DNA of 64,000 bases from Vitis vinifera (taxonomy: Eukaryota > Streptophyta > Magnoliopsida > Vitales > Vitaceae): assembly GCF_030704535.1 (NCBI RefSeq), contig NC_081821.1, positions 5,161,001-5,225,000 on the forward strand, in the 5' to 3' direction. Position numbers and translations under genes: made by a program. Under the pieces are notes generated by a model that worked only from the letters and a program-made list of their open reading frames with translations, had not been told where the DNA came from and did not search any database. Every line of letters starts with the position of its first letter. Within the stretch, counting starts at the first letter, position 1. Positions 31,614-45,118 of this stretch are shown here, one piece after another.

Positions 31614-34600
31614 CTAAACCTGAATAGCTGGCCCAGCATATACACCCTGGCGCATGTAAAGATCATCTGGTGTTTCTATCTCTGCAAGCCATGCATAGTC
31701 CTCTTCTTTTCCACTTATCTCAGCTTCATTTCCAGTTGCTGCAGCGAAGTTATAGTCAACAACTCACTCAGATAATTATTTGTTTATATGGAAAACGATA
31801 CTAAGTCACACGTAACTTTTGAAGGGTTTCAAGTTACAAACACAGGATTGCAGAAAATTAAACAAACAATGAAAAAAAAAAGAAAAAGAGGAATTACTTA
31901 CAGAAGCTGGAATAAGGGTAGTCATGGTAGTAAGTACATTTCCTGCCAGAAGCTTCTTGGTAAGGAGGTGCAAGAACGTCAAGCACAGCACAAGGAGTGA
32001 TTGCAGTGAAATAATGCAGATTCCCCCCACTCTTAGGATATAGAATCGAGGTCCCAACTGGTGCTGTTAGAACTTTATCCACAGCCAACTTTGCCAATCT
32101 TACTGCCAAAGAAAGGGGGAATTTCATCATTACTTGTTTGGACAGTTTAGATTTCTCATATAGACACCAAGACAAACACATACGAGCTACTCTGATGCCT
32201 GCCAAAACTATCAATTAATCCAGTTCCAAGGAAGTACATTGATGATCCCCACCCCATTGTGATGGGATCTAAGTCCAGTACAATCAATACCCAACCGGTT
32301 GCCAATCACACCGAAACACGTTGGTCGGAACATTCATGATGGAAATGTCCAAATACTTAAGATTCTCTGTGATTGTCAACAGGTCAACAATTGCAATGAC
32401 TGTAGAGGAACCAACCCCACAGTGATGAAGCCAGCACCTGGGATGCAAGTGCCCAACCTATGAGCAAAGAATAGAAGGTGGCTGTGATTTTATTAGTATG
32501 AGACTTGACCACAAGAGTGTTAAACCATTCAGCTTATCAGCCAGTAGTTCAAGTTTTTAGTGCCAATGTTTTGGGCAGTCCTGGTTAAGAACGGAAATTA
32601 TTTGAAGCTATATTTTCTTTCAAAATAGCATAAACTGTGATCATGATTTTATCTTCTCTTTCATTAAACTAGATCAAACTTTGGAGGTTTCTATCATATT
32701 ACCTTTCTAATTTTTAATTATTTGACCATTTGCATAACATATTTATGGTCATCTTCTTAGTTCAGTCCATGAAGCGGACCTTTTATGGGTTGATCAAGCA
32801 ATGATTTTACCGGTGTCTACTTGAAATGGAGTACCCTAGACCAGATGACAGCCAACTAGATGACAGCTATAATTTAATATAGTACATTCACATGGAGCTA
32901 AGAGATATCAGTTTCATCTTGTCTTGAACCAAATTCAATTTGAAAACAATGGTCACAAAAATACTGGCAGCGAAAATGATAATAAGGAAATCTCATTCAT
33001 GTTTTTGGAGTACCTAGAAATCACTGCCAAGATTAATGAGGGGACTGAAGAAAAAGAGCAAGATTTTATGGTTTTTCACATTTAGCTGACTCCAATTCCT
33101 CTAAGAAGGATGCAGGATTAGAACCATGAATTAGAATTATTTCATGTTCAATAATTTCCAGAAACTAGGATAGGATCCTGACAGTAAATGATGAGATCTA
33201 TCAGAAGAATTATTGACTAACTCAAGCTATAATTGCCTTCTTTTTGAGGCCAAGAAATGCTGTGTCATAATTCATGACTTCAAAAAAAGTTTTAAAATCA
33301 AACCTGTAAAGTAACCTGGTCCCTTGCCTTTCTGGATGCGGGCAGGCTCAACCCAATCATAAGCTTTCACATGCAAGGAGCCATATAGAACTTTGCTCAA
33401 AACAGTCATCCCAGGATGGTCATGAAGTGGAATAACTGAAGAAGTAGGAAAGCAGAATATGCACATCTGCATAAAGCCATTTGCTAGATTCACAACTCCA
33501 CATAAAGTCATTTACATAAATGGCTGGTCAAAAATGCTGTAAAAAGGACCTCCACCACATAAGTGAAAACCTCCAGTTTTCCAAAACGAGTTTCTGGGAC
33601 CAAAAATTTTCCAAGATCAAGTTTTTAGAAAGAGTCTAACTTATATCAAGTAAGGTGATGTATTTAAAAATTGCAAAAATTTGATAATGCTAGTATGATG
33701 GACTCCATTTCACAACACATTACTTTCATCATGATAAACAATAATGGGGTGCTTAGATGCCCCATGAATATTGAGCTGGTCCTTGTGTTTTACAGAGCAA
33801 CAGGAATGGATTCATTTGAGTTCATTGTGTTTTCTTCTAGTAGGTCTAATGAGTCCATTTATTTTTCCTAGTACTCCTTTAGATATGGGCTTTTTAAGAT
33901 TTCACTAGATCATTTTGTCTCAAACTTTTCATCATTGTTTGGGGAAAAGGGTCTGTTTTCTACAATGACCATGCCAGGGGGATAATTTTTTATTTTCCCC
34001 TTTTCTTAACTGGCAAATAAAAGTAAATATATTAAAAATCACCCAACAAAAGTGGGTGCAACTAGGAAAAGAAACAGCATACAAAGTGCAGTACAAAATG
34101 AAGAAAAGAAAATAAAGTGCACAAGGCCCAAAATGGCCAAATCCATTTTCAAAAGTGCATGTTCCTATATGTATGCAACGCTCTTCCTAAGTGCTTCCAG
34201 CTTTCCAGGAACTATGAGAAGAACAAACATGAGCTCTCAAATAACCCAAAGGAATGTATCCAATAGGCATCTGGAAAAGGTAAAACTGATTTAAATGAGT
34301 TAGGTTTGTTCCTTGAAAATTATTATAACACTCATGGAAGCTTTAGCACAGGTTGAAGAACCTAGATGACAAGAGGACAACACAGGAGTAGATTAGTGAA
34401 AACTAAAATCAGTCCAAAAAGATAGACGTAGCTGGGAGGAAAATGACTTCAGGGATGAATATACAGAATAATCTTATATGGAGTACTCTGAGATGATTTC
34501 AAATCAAATGCCTGAACAAATTCTTTGTGGAAAACTAAGAAGAAGGTCAAACTTACCGTAAAACTATTACATTCAAAGATATCCAAGTATGTTATTGGTT

Positions 34601-37600
34601 GAGCCCATCGAGCTATCCTATTAAATCCATTAAGTCCAAAGATGCCATGCCCTCGGTCATCCTCTGGATTGTCCTCTCTCAGCCCAACATCAGCAGGACC
34701 AATTGTGTCTGAAACAGTCAGCGATTACAAGTGAAGTATCAGAAGCATCAAGCCAGCTTGTTATAGTATCTTGTGTTTCATTAATTATATAAGATTATGC
34801 TTGTGTATTTTGAGCAATCCAATATCCCAAAACTTGAAATATTAGGAAACAAGTGTTTCAACACAAATGGATTATCAAGAATACAAGGAAACATAAAATC
34901 TCAATTATATGCACTTTTCATACTTCTTTACCAATTATTTTCTTGAAAAATGGCAGCATACCATTATATAGCAGAATTCATGGACAAATTCAGACCGGAG
35001 TTAAGAACTTCAAGAGTGATGAATCAAATAATTTTGTTTTATAAGTAAAGATAGGTACATATAAATTAGTAATAGAAAAAGGCACACCAAAGTACACATG
35101 ACATATACAAGGAGCACCTAAAGGAAGGCCTTGAAAGATAGTACACAAAAAACATCCTGACACTTGACAAGACCCCACCCATTCTATAAAATCAAACAAA
35201 AGCATTGAGTCTTCACTTGTGTACATGCTAACCTAGACTGAAAGATTACAAAGGAATGAAAGTTTTATCTTTTGATCATTCTATTTCTTATCTTCTAAAG
35301 CTCTTTGATTATGCTCCCGCCAAATTGTTCAAAAAAATGTAAAAGAGGACAGCTTTCCATACCTTTTTCCTTTTCTTCCCTTCAAGAGAGTCATGCCAAC
35401 TTAAAAGAATATCTTTCACTGAAAAAGGGATCACTCAATCAACATTAAATAAGGAAAATAATAGGTGTCATAGAATCCTTGCTTTGGAGTAGTGAAGAAG
35501 AATGTGATCAATAGATTCCCCCTCTAATTTACAAAGATAATATTTATTCACTAGTGGTCGCCCTCTCTTTTGGAGATTATCTAAAGTTAGAACTTTTCCC
35601 CAACTGGCTTCCCATGCAAAAAAGCTCACATTGGATGGGACCCATGGGTTCCAGATAATATTCATTGGAAAATGGACTGTTCTCCCCACTTTCAAGGCCG
35701 CATAGAAAGATTTGACTAAAAACAATCCTTTGTGCTTCTTTCCAAATCACCTTGTCGTTATCTTGTCATCATCCCTTGCAACATGGAAAAAAGAAAGAAA
35801 TCTCAACAATGTCCAATTCCTAATCATTAAAGTGCCTACTAAAACATGGAATCCAATATCCACCCTTCTTAAGTCTTCCCACAATTCCACCACCCAGGAC
35901 TCCTTTGACATAGCGAACACATACAAAGAGGAAAAGGAATTACACAAGGGCTCCTTGGCAAATTATCTATCTGTCCAAAATTAAACCCTTCTGCCATTAC
36001 CCACTTCAAAGGAGGTTACACTAAAAAAAAAATCTCACCCCTTCCTAATAGCTTTCCAAACATCAACCCTATAACCACCTCTAACTTCACAAGGGTGCCA
36101 TCCCGCTCCCTAATTCCCACACTTCCCTTCTATAATCTGCTTCCAAAAAACTTCCCCATTAGAAACATATCTCCAACTCCACTTGTCAAAGAGGGCCTGA
36201 TTCAGAAGAGAGAGACTTCTAATACCCAAACCCCCCTTTCTCTTATTTATGCAAATAATCAACCAACTAACGAAATGAAGCTTTGCTCCAAAGTCCCACC
36301 TCCTCAAAGAAAGTCCCTTTGAATCTTCTTTAATCTTAATTTGACCTTTCTAGGGATTACAAACAAAGACATGTAATAGATTGGCAAGCTCGACAAAGTA
36401 CTTCTAATCAACATAAGTCTCCCTCCTCTAAAAATATATTGCCCTTCCTACATCGATAGTCTTTTGGAAACTTATTTACCGCTTCATCCCAAACTACTTC
36501 TAGTTTGCAAGGGGCTCCCAAAGGCAATCCTAGGTAAGTAGAAGGAATTTTCCCCACCTTGCAACCCAATTCCATTGCCAAAACATCTACATTTGTAACC
36601 CCTTCGATTGGAATCAATTCTCTTTTTCCAGATTAATTTTAAGCCTTGATTATGCTTCAAACCACGTGAGCAGCCAATTTAGATGAACTGATTGATTTTA
36701 CGAGTCCTCACAAAAGAACAAAGTATCACCTGCGAACAAAAGATGATCATAGGGAACCAAAAAAAAAAAAACTGCACATAGAAATCACTACTTAAAAATT
36801 CCTTTTTATTCATGAGTTCTGCAGTTATTCCCCTAGAAAGTGGTTAGAAATGAGGGAACATAAATTGATGATTGGAAGGCTCTATAAGGATAAGAGAAAG
36901 ACCCAAGTTAATTAGAACAAAAGCAGTGAGAAACACAATAGCCAACAGCTTGGTGGGAGATATGCGCCCCCCCACCCCCACTAAGTTGGATCACTAAAAA
37001 GGATTTCCTCAGTCAATCCAAAGTAGTAGAGTTACAAAGCTTTCTTAAGTGGAACTGAGTTAGTGGGATTTTTTTACAGTATCATATGCTGCCCAAGAAA
37101 TTCTAGAGGAAGAAAACTTTGATATTTTCTCTTTAAAATTATGCTTGGTTCCAGGAAAGTATTAAGAAGAAAAAATGTTTATAAAAATGATTTTCTCATA
37201 TTTAGTTTTATCACATAAAATATACGAAAAAAAATAAAATAGAACTAAAATTAGTTAGGAACTTATGCACTTTCAGATCGAGAAGAGTTAAAATAAGTTA
37301 AATGAATTTGAAATAGGATACAAAATATTTTATTGACTTTAAGTCTATTTTTTATTTTCTTTTCTTCTACTTTTCCTCTCACTTTTTTTCCTGGCATTCT
37401 CCATGTGAAACCAGGTATAGCCTAAAAGAATTATCCATTGTATCATTGTCATTATGGGGCTGGCTATTGAAATTCTGTCCTCCGTTTTCCATCCTATTCA
37501 AATAAACATCTGCTCTAACAATGACCCTTCAATAGTATATTCCGGAAAATTTTTCAGATTCTAGTCTGCTACAACTTCCTCCTTGATCCTAACTCTTGGA

Positions 37601-38041
37601 CTTGGGTATGTTGATAAACAAAGTAGAATAAACAAATAGACACAAAAAACAGCAGTTTGAATCATTCATGGACATGTTTTGCCCCTTAGAAACATTTAAT
37701 TATTTTCATATCCCACTTCTTCAATCTCAATATTAATCAAATTACATCACAAATTGGAAGCTAATACCAAACAAATGCAAAAATTTCAGATTCAAATGAA
37801 ACCCAATACTTCTCATGTTTGAATTTCTCGATTTCAGCTTCAAAACAAAGCAAACCCACATGCAGAATTAAGTAATTTTTTCATATAAACTTGAAATTAC
37901 GCAGAAAAGAAGGAATAGAGAAATACCCAAAAGAGAGGAGAGTTTGTGAATAGCTTGAGAAGGAGGAGGTGTTCCTGAAGGAGAAAAGGTCTTTTTGCAG
38001 AGGTCGTATAAGGCTTGTATGGATGTGCTCTTCTTCGCCAT
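31614..38041 (-). CDS. PCO: Plant cysteine oxidase (PCO), N-degron oxygen sensor
   Basis: Exons on the minus strand are 38041-37927, 34708-34557, 33466-33304, 32102-31902 and 31738-31614, giving 251 residues; all joins are in frame and GT-AG. PCOs are iron thiol dioxygenases that oxidise the N-terminal Cys of ERF-VII and related proteins with O2, marking them for proteolysis; when oxygen falls the targets persist and switch on hypoxia genes. The cupin metal site is present: His104 and His106 in [10 protein letters not shown] and His173 in GGNLHYF, plus YPKSGG and [11 protein letters not shown]. The N-terminus ([19 protein letters not shown]) and the C-terminal [14 protein letters not shown] block are family-typical. 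The first exon is a short N-terminal piece followed by a 3.2-kb intron that contains a LINE in the same orientation. Subclass (PCO1-3 against PCO4-5) is not resolved. Confidence 0.93.
35030..36760 (-). mobile_element. 5'-truncated LINE in PCO intron 1, same strand as the gene
   Basis: On the minus strand, from 5' to 3', there is an FAxDTLFFC block at about 36740-36700 (an altered FADD catalytic motif), [18 protein letters not shown] at about 36560-36505, [17 protein letters not shown] near 36260-36215, a zf-RVT region ([36 protein letters not shown]) at about 35640-35480, and the family 3' end down to about 35040. The frame is broken at several places and the element is dead. The last few hundred bases share words with the other reversed copies. 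No target duplication was found and the 5' border is approximate. Confidence 0.85.
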
Positions 38042-39309
38042 TTTCACAGAAAATGGGCTTTCCCTTTTTTCCTGAGAAAATATTGCATTTGAGATGTTTA
38101 TTCATAGTTTTTGCTTTAATTTTATTTCCTTATATTTAAAAAAAAAATGATATAATAATCATTTGTTACCTTATAATTTTCTTAGATAGCTTCCTTAAAC
38201 CCATGTCACTAATTTATCACTGAGATAAAATGGTATCATCTTCTAGAAAAATCCTTTAATCAACATTATTTCCCGAGTTTCACAAAATTTCTTAATATTT
38301 ATTTCTCATAAAAGATATTGTTGTGAAATTTAGAGCTATTTGCCACATTTGGGCCTTTTTTTTGGAAAAAAATATTTCTCATTTAACGTGATAAAAGCTT
38401 TAATTCTCAAATTTTTTTTTAATTTATATTTTAAAAACATGGCTTTTATATTTTAGTGAACTTTAAAGTTGAGTGACTGTTTTTAAGTTCAAAGCAGACA
38501 ATGTTTATACGATTAAAAGCGGATTATTATAAATGATATTAAACTCGATCCAAAACTTAATATAAAAGTTTATTTCACTTCGTGAGGGACGTTTGTTGTT
38601 TGATTTCATAATTTTATGGAATACAACGATAATATGTCTATATGAAATGTTTATGATGTTTTACATGATATATAAAAGTAAATTTTTAACGTTATATAAG
38701 TATGAATTGTTCTTAATAATGTAGATACATTTGAAGTCGTGAGAATCCCTTGAGGTTCAGAATAGACAATATTTATATAATTAAAAATGAGTTTTTATAA
38801 AATAAAAGGAACAATATTTTCTTTTTTCTAGTTTAGAAAATATAGAAAAAAAGAAATTGAAATTTTATAGCTCATTTGCTTCTCAATATGTTAGCTTAAC
38901 GAAAATAAAACTTTAAAGAATTAAAGCAAGTGTTAGGGTTAAAATATCAATAAAACGAAAAAAATAATTTAATTTAATTTAAATGGCCTCTTGGTGAAAA
39001 ATTAAAATATAAAATATATTATTATTTTCTTTTTTTCTTTTGCACTAAATGAGAAAAGATTCACCCATCGAACACGTAGAAAGGCTGGGCAACTAAAAAT
39101 TTGGAGGCATTCGTAATTATGTGAAAATATAGGGGTGTGAATATAATTGTCAGAAAAACAAAGGGAGCTATGGAAGGGGGGAGAAGCGTCTTCTTGCACA
39201 CACACCAGCCATTCTCTCCCATTCAAATTTTCTTCTATTTTGAAGTTTTTCTCTTGGCGGGAAAGAACTTCCAACTTTCCTCTCTCTTCTAGAGTTAGGT
39301 TTTTGGGAA
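38042..39309. other. Divergent promoter region PCO/MIS12
   Basis: The two genes point away from each other across 1.27 kb of AT-rich DNA. The part next to MIS12 (39150-39309) is pyrimidine-rich leader. Minus-strand frames across 39000-39370 overlap the MIS12 first exon and are shadows. Confidence 0.55.
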
Positions 39310-42300
39310 ATGGAAGGCAGCGAAAGCGAAGCCATTTTTGAATCTCTAAACCTCAATCCCCAGCTCTTCATCAATGAAGTCCTTAACCTAGTCGATGATT
39401 TGCTTGATGGAGCTTTTGATTTCTATCAACAGTAACTTCAACTCTCTCTCTCTCTCTCTCTATACATATGTATTTATCTATATTGTGTGAAATAATTTCT
39501 AGTATCTAAATTTTCCCGTGAATTCATGATGATTCTGCAGGGAAGCATCGAATCTTTTGAGAACGGACGGAACCGATCGCTCTGGTGATATAAACAAGGT
39601 GCAAAACTTGACTTTTTTTTTTTTTTCTCTGGGTCTTTAATTTTAGGCAATTCGGTTGAATGCTTCCTAATTAGCACTCCTATCTGTTACTTTTATAAGA
39701 CATTGTTTGGTTTTAAGCACAGCACTTGTAAGGTGGAGTCTTTTGGTTTAATGAGCTTTTTTGTGATGCATCCTGAGTCATGGTGGTTTTTTATTTGTAG
39801 GGTATTGGTTATATTCGTAATATGATTCAAGGAGTTTTGGATAAGCGGCTGGAGATGTGGGAGAAGTATTGCCTAAGACACTGTTTTGCTGTTCCTGAGG
39901 GATTCTTGATGCCTAAAGCTGTAGGTTCTATATGCTCAGTAATGGGGTTTCTTGTTTATATGTAGATTGTACAATTAACAATCTACTTGTTGTCATCTTT
40001 GTGTATCTCTACTAGTTTTTTCTTGGGTACCTAGTAATATCTGTTCATAGGTTTTGTGTAGGCAGGACAAAATAAAACATATGGTCTGATCTTATGAACA
40101 TTATAGGATAGCATGGCTTTAAGATGGAGCTGAAGGCAAACACAAAATTAAATTGAGATAAAACCATAGTTTTAAAAGGCACACTTTAAGTGCTCCTAGG
40201 CTCAAGGAGCAACCACTCCCTAGTCATAGCACTTTGCTTGTCAAGACATGCGCCTTATTGAAGGGGCACACCTTGTCGACTTTAGTCTTCCTTTTTAAAT
40301 ACTTTTATTCTTAAAATTTCTAATTATATATTAAAATTAATATAATTTCATTACTTTTTTTATCGAGTGTTTCTTTTAAATGTTTGGACTCTTAAATTTT
40401 ATTGATTAGATTAGATCTTGAATGATATTTTATAAAACCGATATGCATCCCTAATCACATTTCACTTTCCTTGGGCACACGCCTTGTGTTGTGTTTAAGC
40501 TATAGGAGACTTCCATGCTTTAGGTGCGCTTTGCACCTTTTAAAACTATCGATAAAACAACATAAGATGTTAGGCCTCATGTTCCTCTTTCAATCATTTC
40601 CCCATTAGTTTTCTCACCAAGCAGAGAGAGCTTGTTCAAATTCACTTGTTGGGTCTTTTGAAAGAGCAATGGCCCCAATTCTTTTTCCTCATTTAAACCA
40701 TATACAAGACAGTACCTTTGCAGTAGATGATATATGACACAGAAACATTTAAACCAATTCTCTATATTTCAATGGCACATGCTTTGGGTCTGCTCACTGC
40801 TTTCTCTAACCCTTGGTCAGACAGAGAAAAGTCTGAAGAAAAATAGTTGGCATCATAGAAACTTTATATGATTTGCCATGTTGCATTTGTAAATAAATTG
40901 GTATGAGTGTTATAGAGCTGATTTTCCGTGCATTGAAGTTTTTGATTGCAAATATTTGATGTTATTTTCTGGTAGTTTCATTTATTCTTGTCATCTCCAA
41001 CCTCTTACTTGAAACCTCATTTTTTTTTTCTATTTTATGGTTTTTTCTTCAGAAAGAAACCATAAAATAGAAAAAAAAAAAAAAAAAAAAACGAGTTTTC
41101 AAGTATTGGTTGGAAAAAATGGCCTCCCAGCTTGAAGCTATCAAAAAGATTTCCTAGTAACATTAGCCCATCCCAAAAATGGAAGGGGGTATGGGGGCAA
41201 AAACTTCTTCCACTCTATAATGAGAAAGAACAGTGGTTCTAGATTAGAAAAAAAACAACAATGGGGGTATAACGCATGTATCAACATGGTACCTTCCTGG
41301 AAGGTCACTGTTAAGGCTACTTAGTGTTGGTTCCCCTGCAGTTCCAGAAATGACAGATACAAATAAAATCCAAATTTATTTTCATTATCTTTTCAAAGTA
41401 GAACTAAAAAAGATAAGCAAGAATAACGTGGACTAACTCTGAAAAAATAGAATAAAATTAAGATCACAAGGCAGAGTTGATCTGATGCACTGTAATATGC
41501 TAGTAACTTTGCAAGTTGGGTAGGCTTTGAAGGAGAGAAGCAGTTTGTATGTATTTACTAATCTTTGATATGATGATTTTTTAGTGCTGATATCTTCCAT
41601 TGGATGTTCTGTTGAAATTATACATTGAACAAGAAAATATTGCATAGTTACATAACAAACAATAGTTGATGTCAATGTGTTTGGATGGTTGTGTAGAATT
41701 GGTTGGCTGTGAGATAAGTGGGATTGATGCAATTGGGGAGACAGTGCATCTTAAAGGTGGAGTTCTACATTGGGTAGAGCATTTGTACTCAAAGCGGTTA
41801 AGTTGTTTAGTACAGCAGACATCAAAGCAGAGTTTTCCTGCAGTAATGCTTAGCATTACAGTGAGAGACTGCTCATATTTCTTAGTGCACCTGATACAAA
41901 ATATGATTGAACAAAGAGTCACCACCTAGTAGAGGTAGTGGATTAGCAGTTGTTTAGATTTTTGAGTCAGTTACCTTAGGAGATGCCTATAGATATGGTT
42001 TGAAAGAGTAGGAGAGACAGATGCCATAATCATGAGCATTGTGTGGAAAAATTTGCACAACAGCCCTCATGATATTGATGAGTGGCATAGGGTGCATCAA
42101 ACAGGTGATCATTAAATTCCTAGGGTATCACCTGAACTATGATGAATTTTATTTTCAGAAATGAAATCAGGGTGATGAATGGAAAGCTTGGCTGGAGTAA
42201 CCAGCTGAGGACAATCTTTGAACTTAATACTCAGTGATAAATGCAAAGGGCTGAGATCCTTCATATCAAGTTATTTATGGAGATGACATGTATGGACTGA

Positions 42301-45118
42301 AAGATCATGCTTTGAAGGATGGATAGCAATGATATCTGCTACATATTATAGAAGAAAAAAAATTGCTGGAGATTCACCAAGGGGTGTTTGAGTGGTCTAT
42401 ATGTGTAATGGGAGGGCCATGCAGTTGGTTGTGATTTCTCTGTTATCGCCATCTTTTGTTTGGATTATCTATCTATTTATCTACGTATCTATCCATCCAT
42501 CTATCCATCTATCCGTCCATCCATCCATCTATCTATCTATCTATCTATCTGTATATATATTGTAGGATTCAATAAACCACAACATTTGCAGATGGTATTA
42601 TTTTATGCTTAGCAAGCTATTGGCATAACACCCTTCAGGAGCCACTGTTGAGCATTTATCATTGCTGCAAATTTTAGGTAAGAAGATAAACACCGATCAT
42701 GTGAAAGAGAAGTAGCATAGGTTTTGTTGTTAGCTGGAAAACCTTGAAGGGTACAGGTGACAAGCTCTTCATGATTCATGAGACTTATCAGTCAGTTGAT
42801 CAACAGATCCTTTGATTTGGTTTACATATTCAGCAATCAGTTGACTTCTTTACATCAGTGGTTCTGAGATTTGTCTAGAAAGAATTGGGCATATTTTTGT
42901 CCAGAAAAAGGTCTGACTTCTGCTGTACCCTCAATTGGCTATACAAATTAACTGATCATGTATTAAGGGAATTTGAGGGTTTAAGGGATTTAGATAAAGA
43001 ATATCAACCCCCTGATTCTAGGTGGGGCAGTGAACATGGCTTGCTCTCATCAGTTTTATGGAAGACATTCCTATCTACTTCACATGCTTCCAATGGGAAA
43101 ATCACAAAGGTGAGCCTACCATTTTCTTCTTTCAATAGAAAATACATTGAGGTTGCATCTCTTAAATTTATATTGATACGAAATCCTGTCATGGGAAGCT
43201 TCAATTGATTAAGGCCAGAAGAGTTTTTCCCATAATCTGATCCACATTTGAAAATTTTGTACTATTAATGATCAGGTTTATCATGGTTTGCTATTGATCA
43301 GCTATTATAATAAATCAATCCACATGTGCTGTGTTTTATCTTTTCGGAAAAGACATTTGATTTTAGTGAAAGAGTAATTAAATACCAGTGATCGACTTTC
43401 AAAGTAATAGTTTTCCTGGAATATGATTTTTTGGGGTATTACAATGTCTTTCTAGAGTGAAACACCTGGTGACAGTTCAATTAACAAAGATGTGCTGTCT
43501 GGTCTCGAGCTGGATGCGCAGTTGGATTCATTGAGGGATAAACTTACAGTGGTAATAAGAATTCACATCCTTCTAGAACTTCCTTTTGCATGTGTTTGAG
43601 ATGATTCTTTACTCTTCTCATTGATTTACTGTGAAATTTCAATGCACTACCCAGGTTGCAAAGGAATCTGCTGAGCTGAACAGAGAGCTCCAAGCATTGG
43701 AAAGGCAGTCTGTCTTAAGCAATCAATGTACTGGGTCTGTTAATGAGGCATTGCAGTTATATGAACAAAACAAAGTGCATGACATGTTTCAGGGTAAGCT
43801 ATTTGAATCTATCTTCTTTGATTCAACAATGATGCATCATTCACTTCTAATCTAGGCATAAGCAGTAGCTTATGCCGTTAGAATAAAATACTATGTGCAG
43901 GGAAAAAAAGGTGTCAGTTTTGGAGCTGATCTAAGGGATAGAGTGTTCAATTTTATTAGGAATGCCCTGAATTGCTGCAATATTTACTTCTAGAATCATC
44001 AACATAAGAGTAGAGAACCACTTGTTATTGGAATTTTTTGTTTGATTGTTTCTGGTCTAATGTTTATCCATATCTTATTCATATGTTAAACCATGTAATT
44101 TACCAATATATTGATTGATCTGGGTCCTTGCCTATGCCATCTGAGGAATCCCCAAGCTGTCAGCATTCCAGAGGTTTTCACACTTCCAACATTTTGTGGT
44201 ATGCTACAATAAATCTAGTGCTTAGAAAGCAAAGGAATAGATGCTTCATTTTCTTTCTTCAGAACATAACATGTTAACCAGCTCTGAAAATTTCTTATAT
44301 ACATGTCTCAGTTTGGAATCTTATCATTGAATTATAGAATCCTTGTGCAAAAGAAAATTCAGTTGTCTAATGTGCTGAAGGTTTCTCACTGTTGTCTGGT
44401 TTAGAACTTAGAAATAATCCTACCAAAAAAAAAAACTAATAAAAAGAAAAGATAAAGTTAGAAATAATATAAATCTTATATGCAAGACAGACAATTATAT
44501 GTTATGGCATGCAATGCTAGCTTTACTTGTCTCAGTAACTGGCTCATTGGGATGAATTGACTCAAAAGCAGTTCCTAAGTATGGATCTTTCTTATATAAT
44601 TTCATTTCCTAGTTTTGCCCAATTCCTCCCGTTGGTTAAATGTGCAATATCTCTGCTCAACTTGAGATGAATAAGGATTTCTATATTCGAATGCATAAAG
44701 GCTTTGCTGGCAAGTGCCTATAGCTTTCTGGTTAAATTAGTTTTGCATTTTTTTGATAATATAGGTTGAAATTTCTAGCACAGCAAATATTTAAATAGAT
44801 GAATACTTTCTGCAGAGATGATGAGAACTGCATCAGAACTTCGTACTAAAATGGAGAAGATGAAGACCAAGAGGATGGAAGGGATTGAACGTGTTAAAAC
44901 AGAGAGGATATACAACCCAGACAGAGATTTGTCTATGAGGAATCGTGACAAAGGTAAATGGTTAGTGAGAATTAATGCTGCTTTAGTGCCCTGCAAGTTG
45001 AATTACATTGAAGGATAAATAATCCATGTCTATGCTGGGGATTCTCTTTTTTGCAGGCCTATTCAATGCAGAGTTGGAAGATCTTCAAGAATTTTTAGCC
45101 AACATAAAGAACATGTGA
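39310..45118 (+). CDS. MIS12: MIS12 kinetochore protein
   Basis: Exons are 39310-39431, 39541-39598, 39801-39920, 43456-43551, 43655-43793, 44816-44953 and 45057-45118, giving 244 residues (Arabidopsis MIS12 is close to 240). MIS12 is a core subunit of the MIS12/MIND complex that links inner centromere chromatin to the NDC80 microtubule-binding complex. The N-terminus MEGSESEAIFESLNLNPQLF is nearly family consensus, and exon 3 carries WEKYCLRHCFAVPEGF. Exon 4 has LELDAQLDSLRDKLTVV, after which exons 5-6 are a long charged coiled coil (ELNRELQALERQ; ELRTKMEKMKTKRMEGIERVK). The C-terminus LEDLQEFLANIKNM matches the end of the family. Intron 3 is 3.5 kb and contains a hAT MITE, an inverted repeat and a tetranucleotide microsatellite. 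Confidence 0.95.
40165..40550. mobile_element. hAT-type MITE with 8-bp target duplication
   Basis: A 386-bp non-coding element is bounded by inverted ends catagttttaaaagg and its mirror ccttttaaaactatc. It is flanked by identical 8-mers gataaaac at 40157-40164 and 40551-40558. An 8-bp duplication is the mark of hAT elements. The subterminal regions also mirror each other (cacactttaagtg against gcgctttgcacc). It lies in MIS12 intron 3. Confidence 0.83.
40994..41115. repeat. Inverted repeat (hairpin) in MIS12 intron 3
   Basis: Two arms of about 50 nt face each other across a short loop near 41045-41058. The inner arm ctattttatggttt pairs exactly with aaaccataaaatag, then comes poly(T) against poly(A), and the outer parts ccaacctcttacttgaaa and its mirror pair with a few mismatches. 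Transcribed RNA would fold into one long stem. Confidence 0.8.
42466..42560 (+). repeat. (TATC/CATC)n microsatellite
   Basis: About 20 tetranucleotide units of tatc and variants (tacg, catc, cgtc) run to a short ta-repeat end. It lies in MIS12 intron 3. Confidence 0.9.

Noticed and set aside
42466-42560. CRISPR-like array
   Set aside because: A tetranucleotide microsatellite without spacers, in a plant intron.
41433-43208. Coding remnant in MIS12 intron 3
   Set aside because: Short frames on both strands show no convincing motif; a distant look of LTR-element polyprotein in 42885-43208 was too weak to report.
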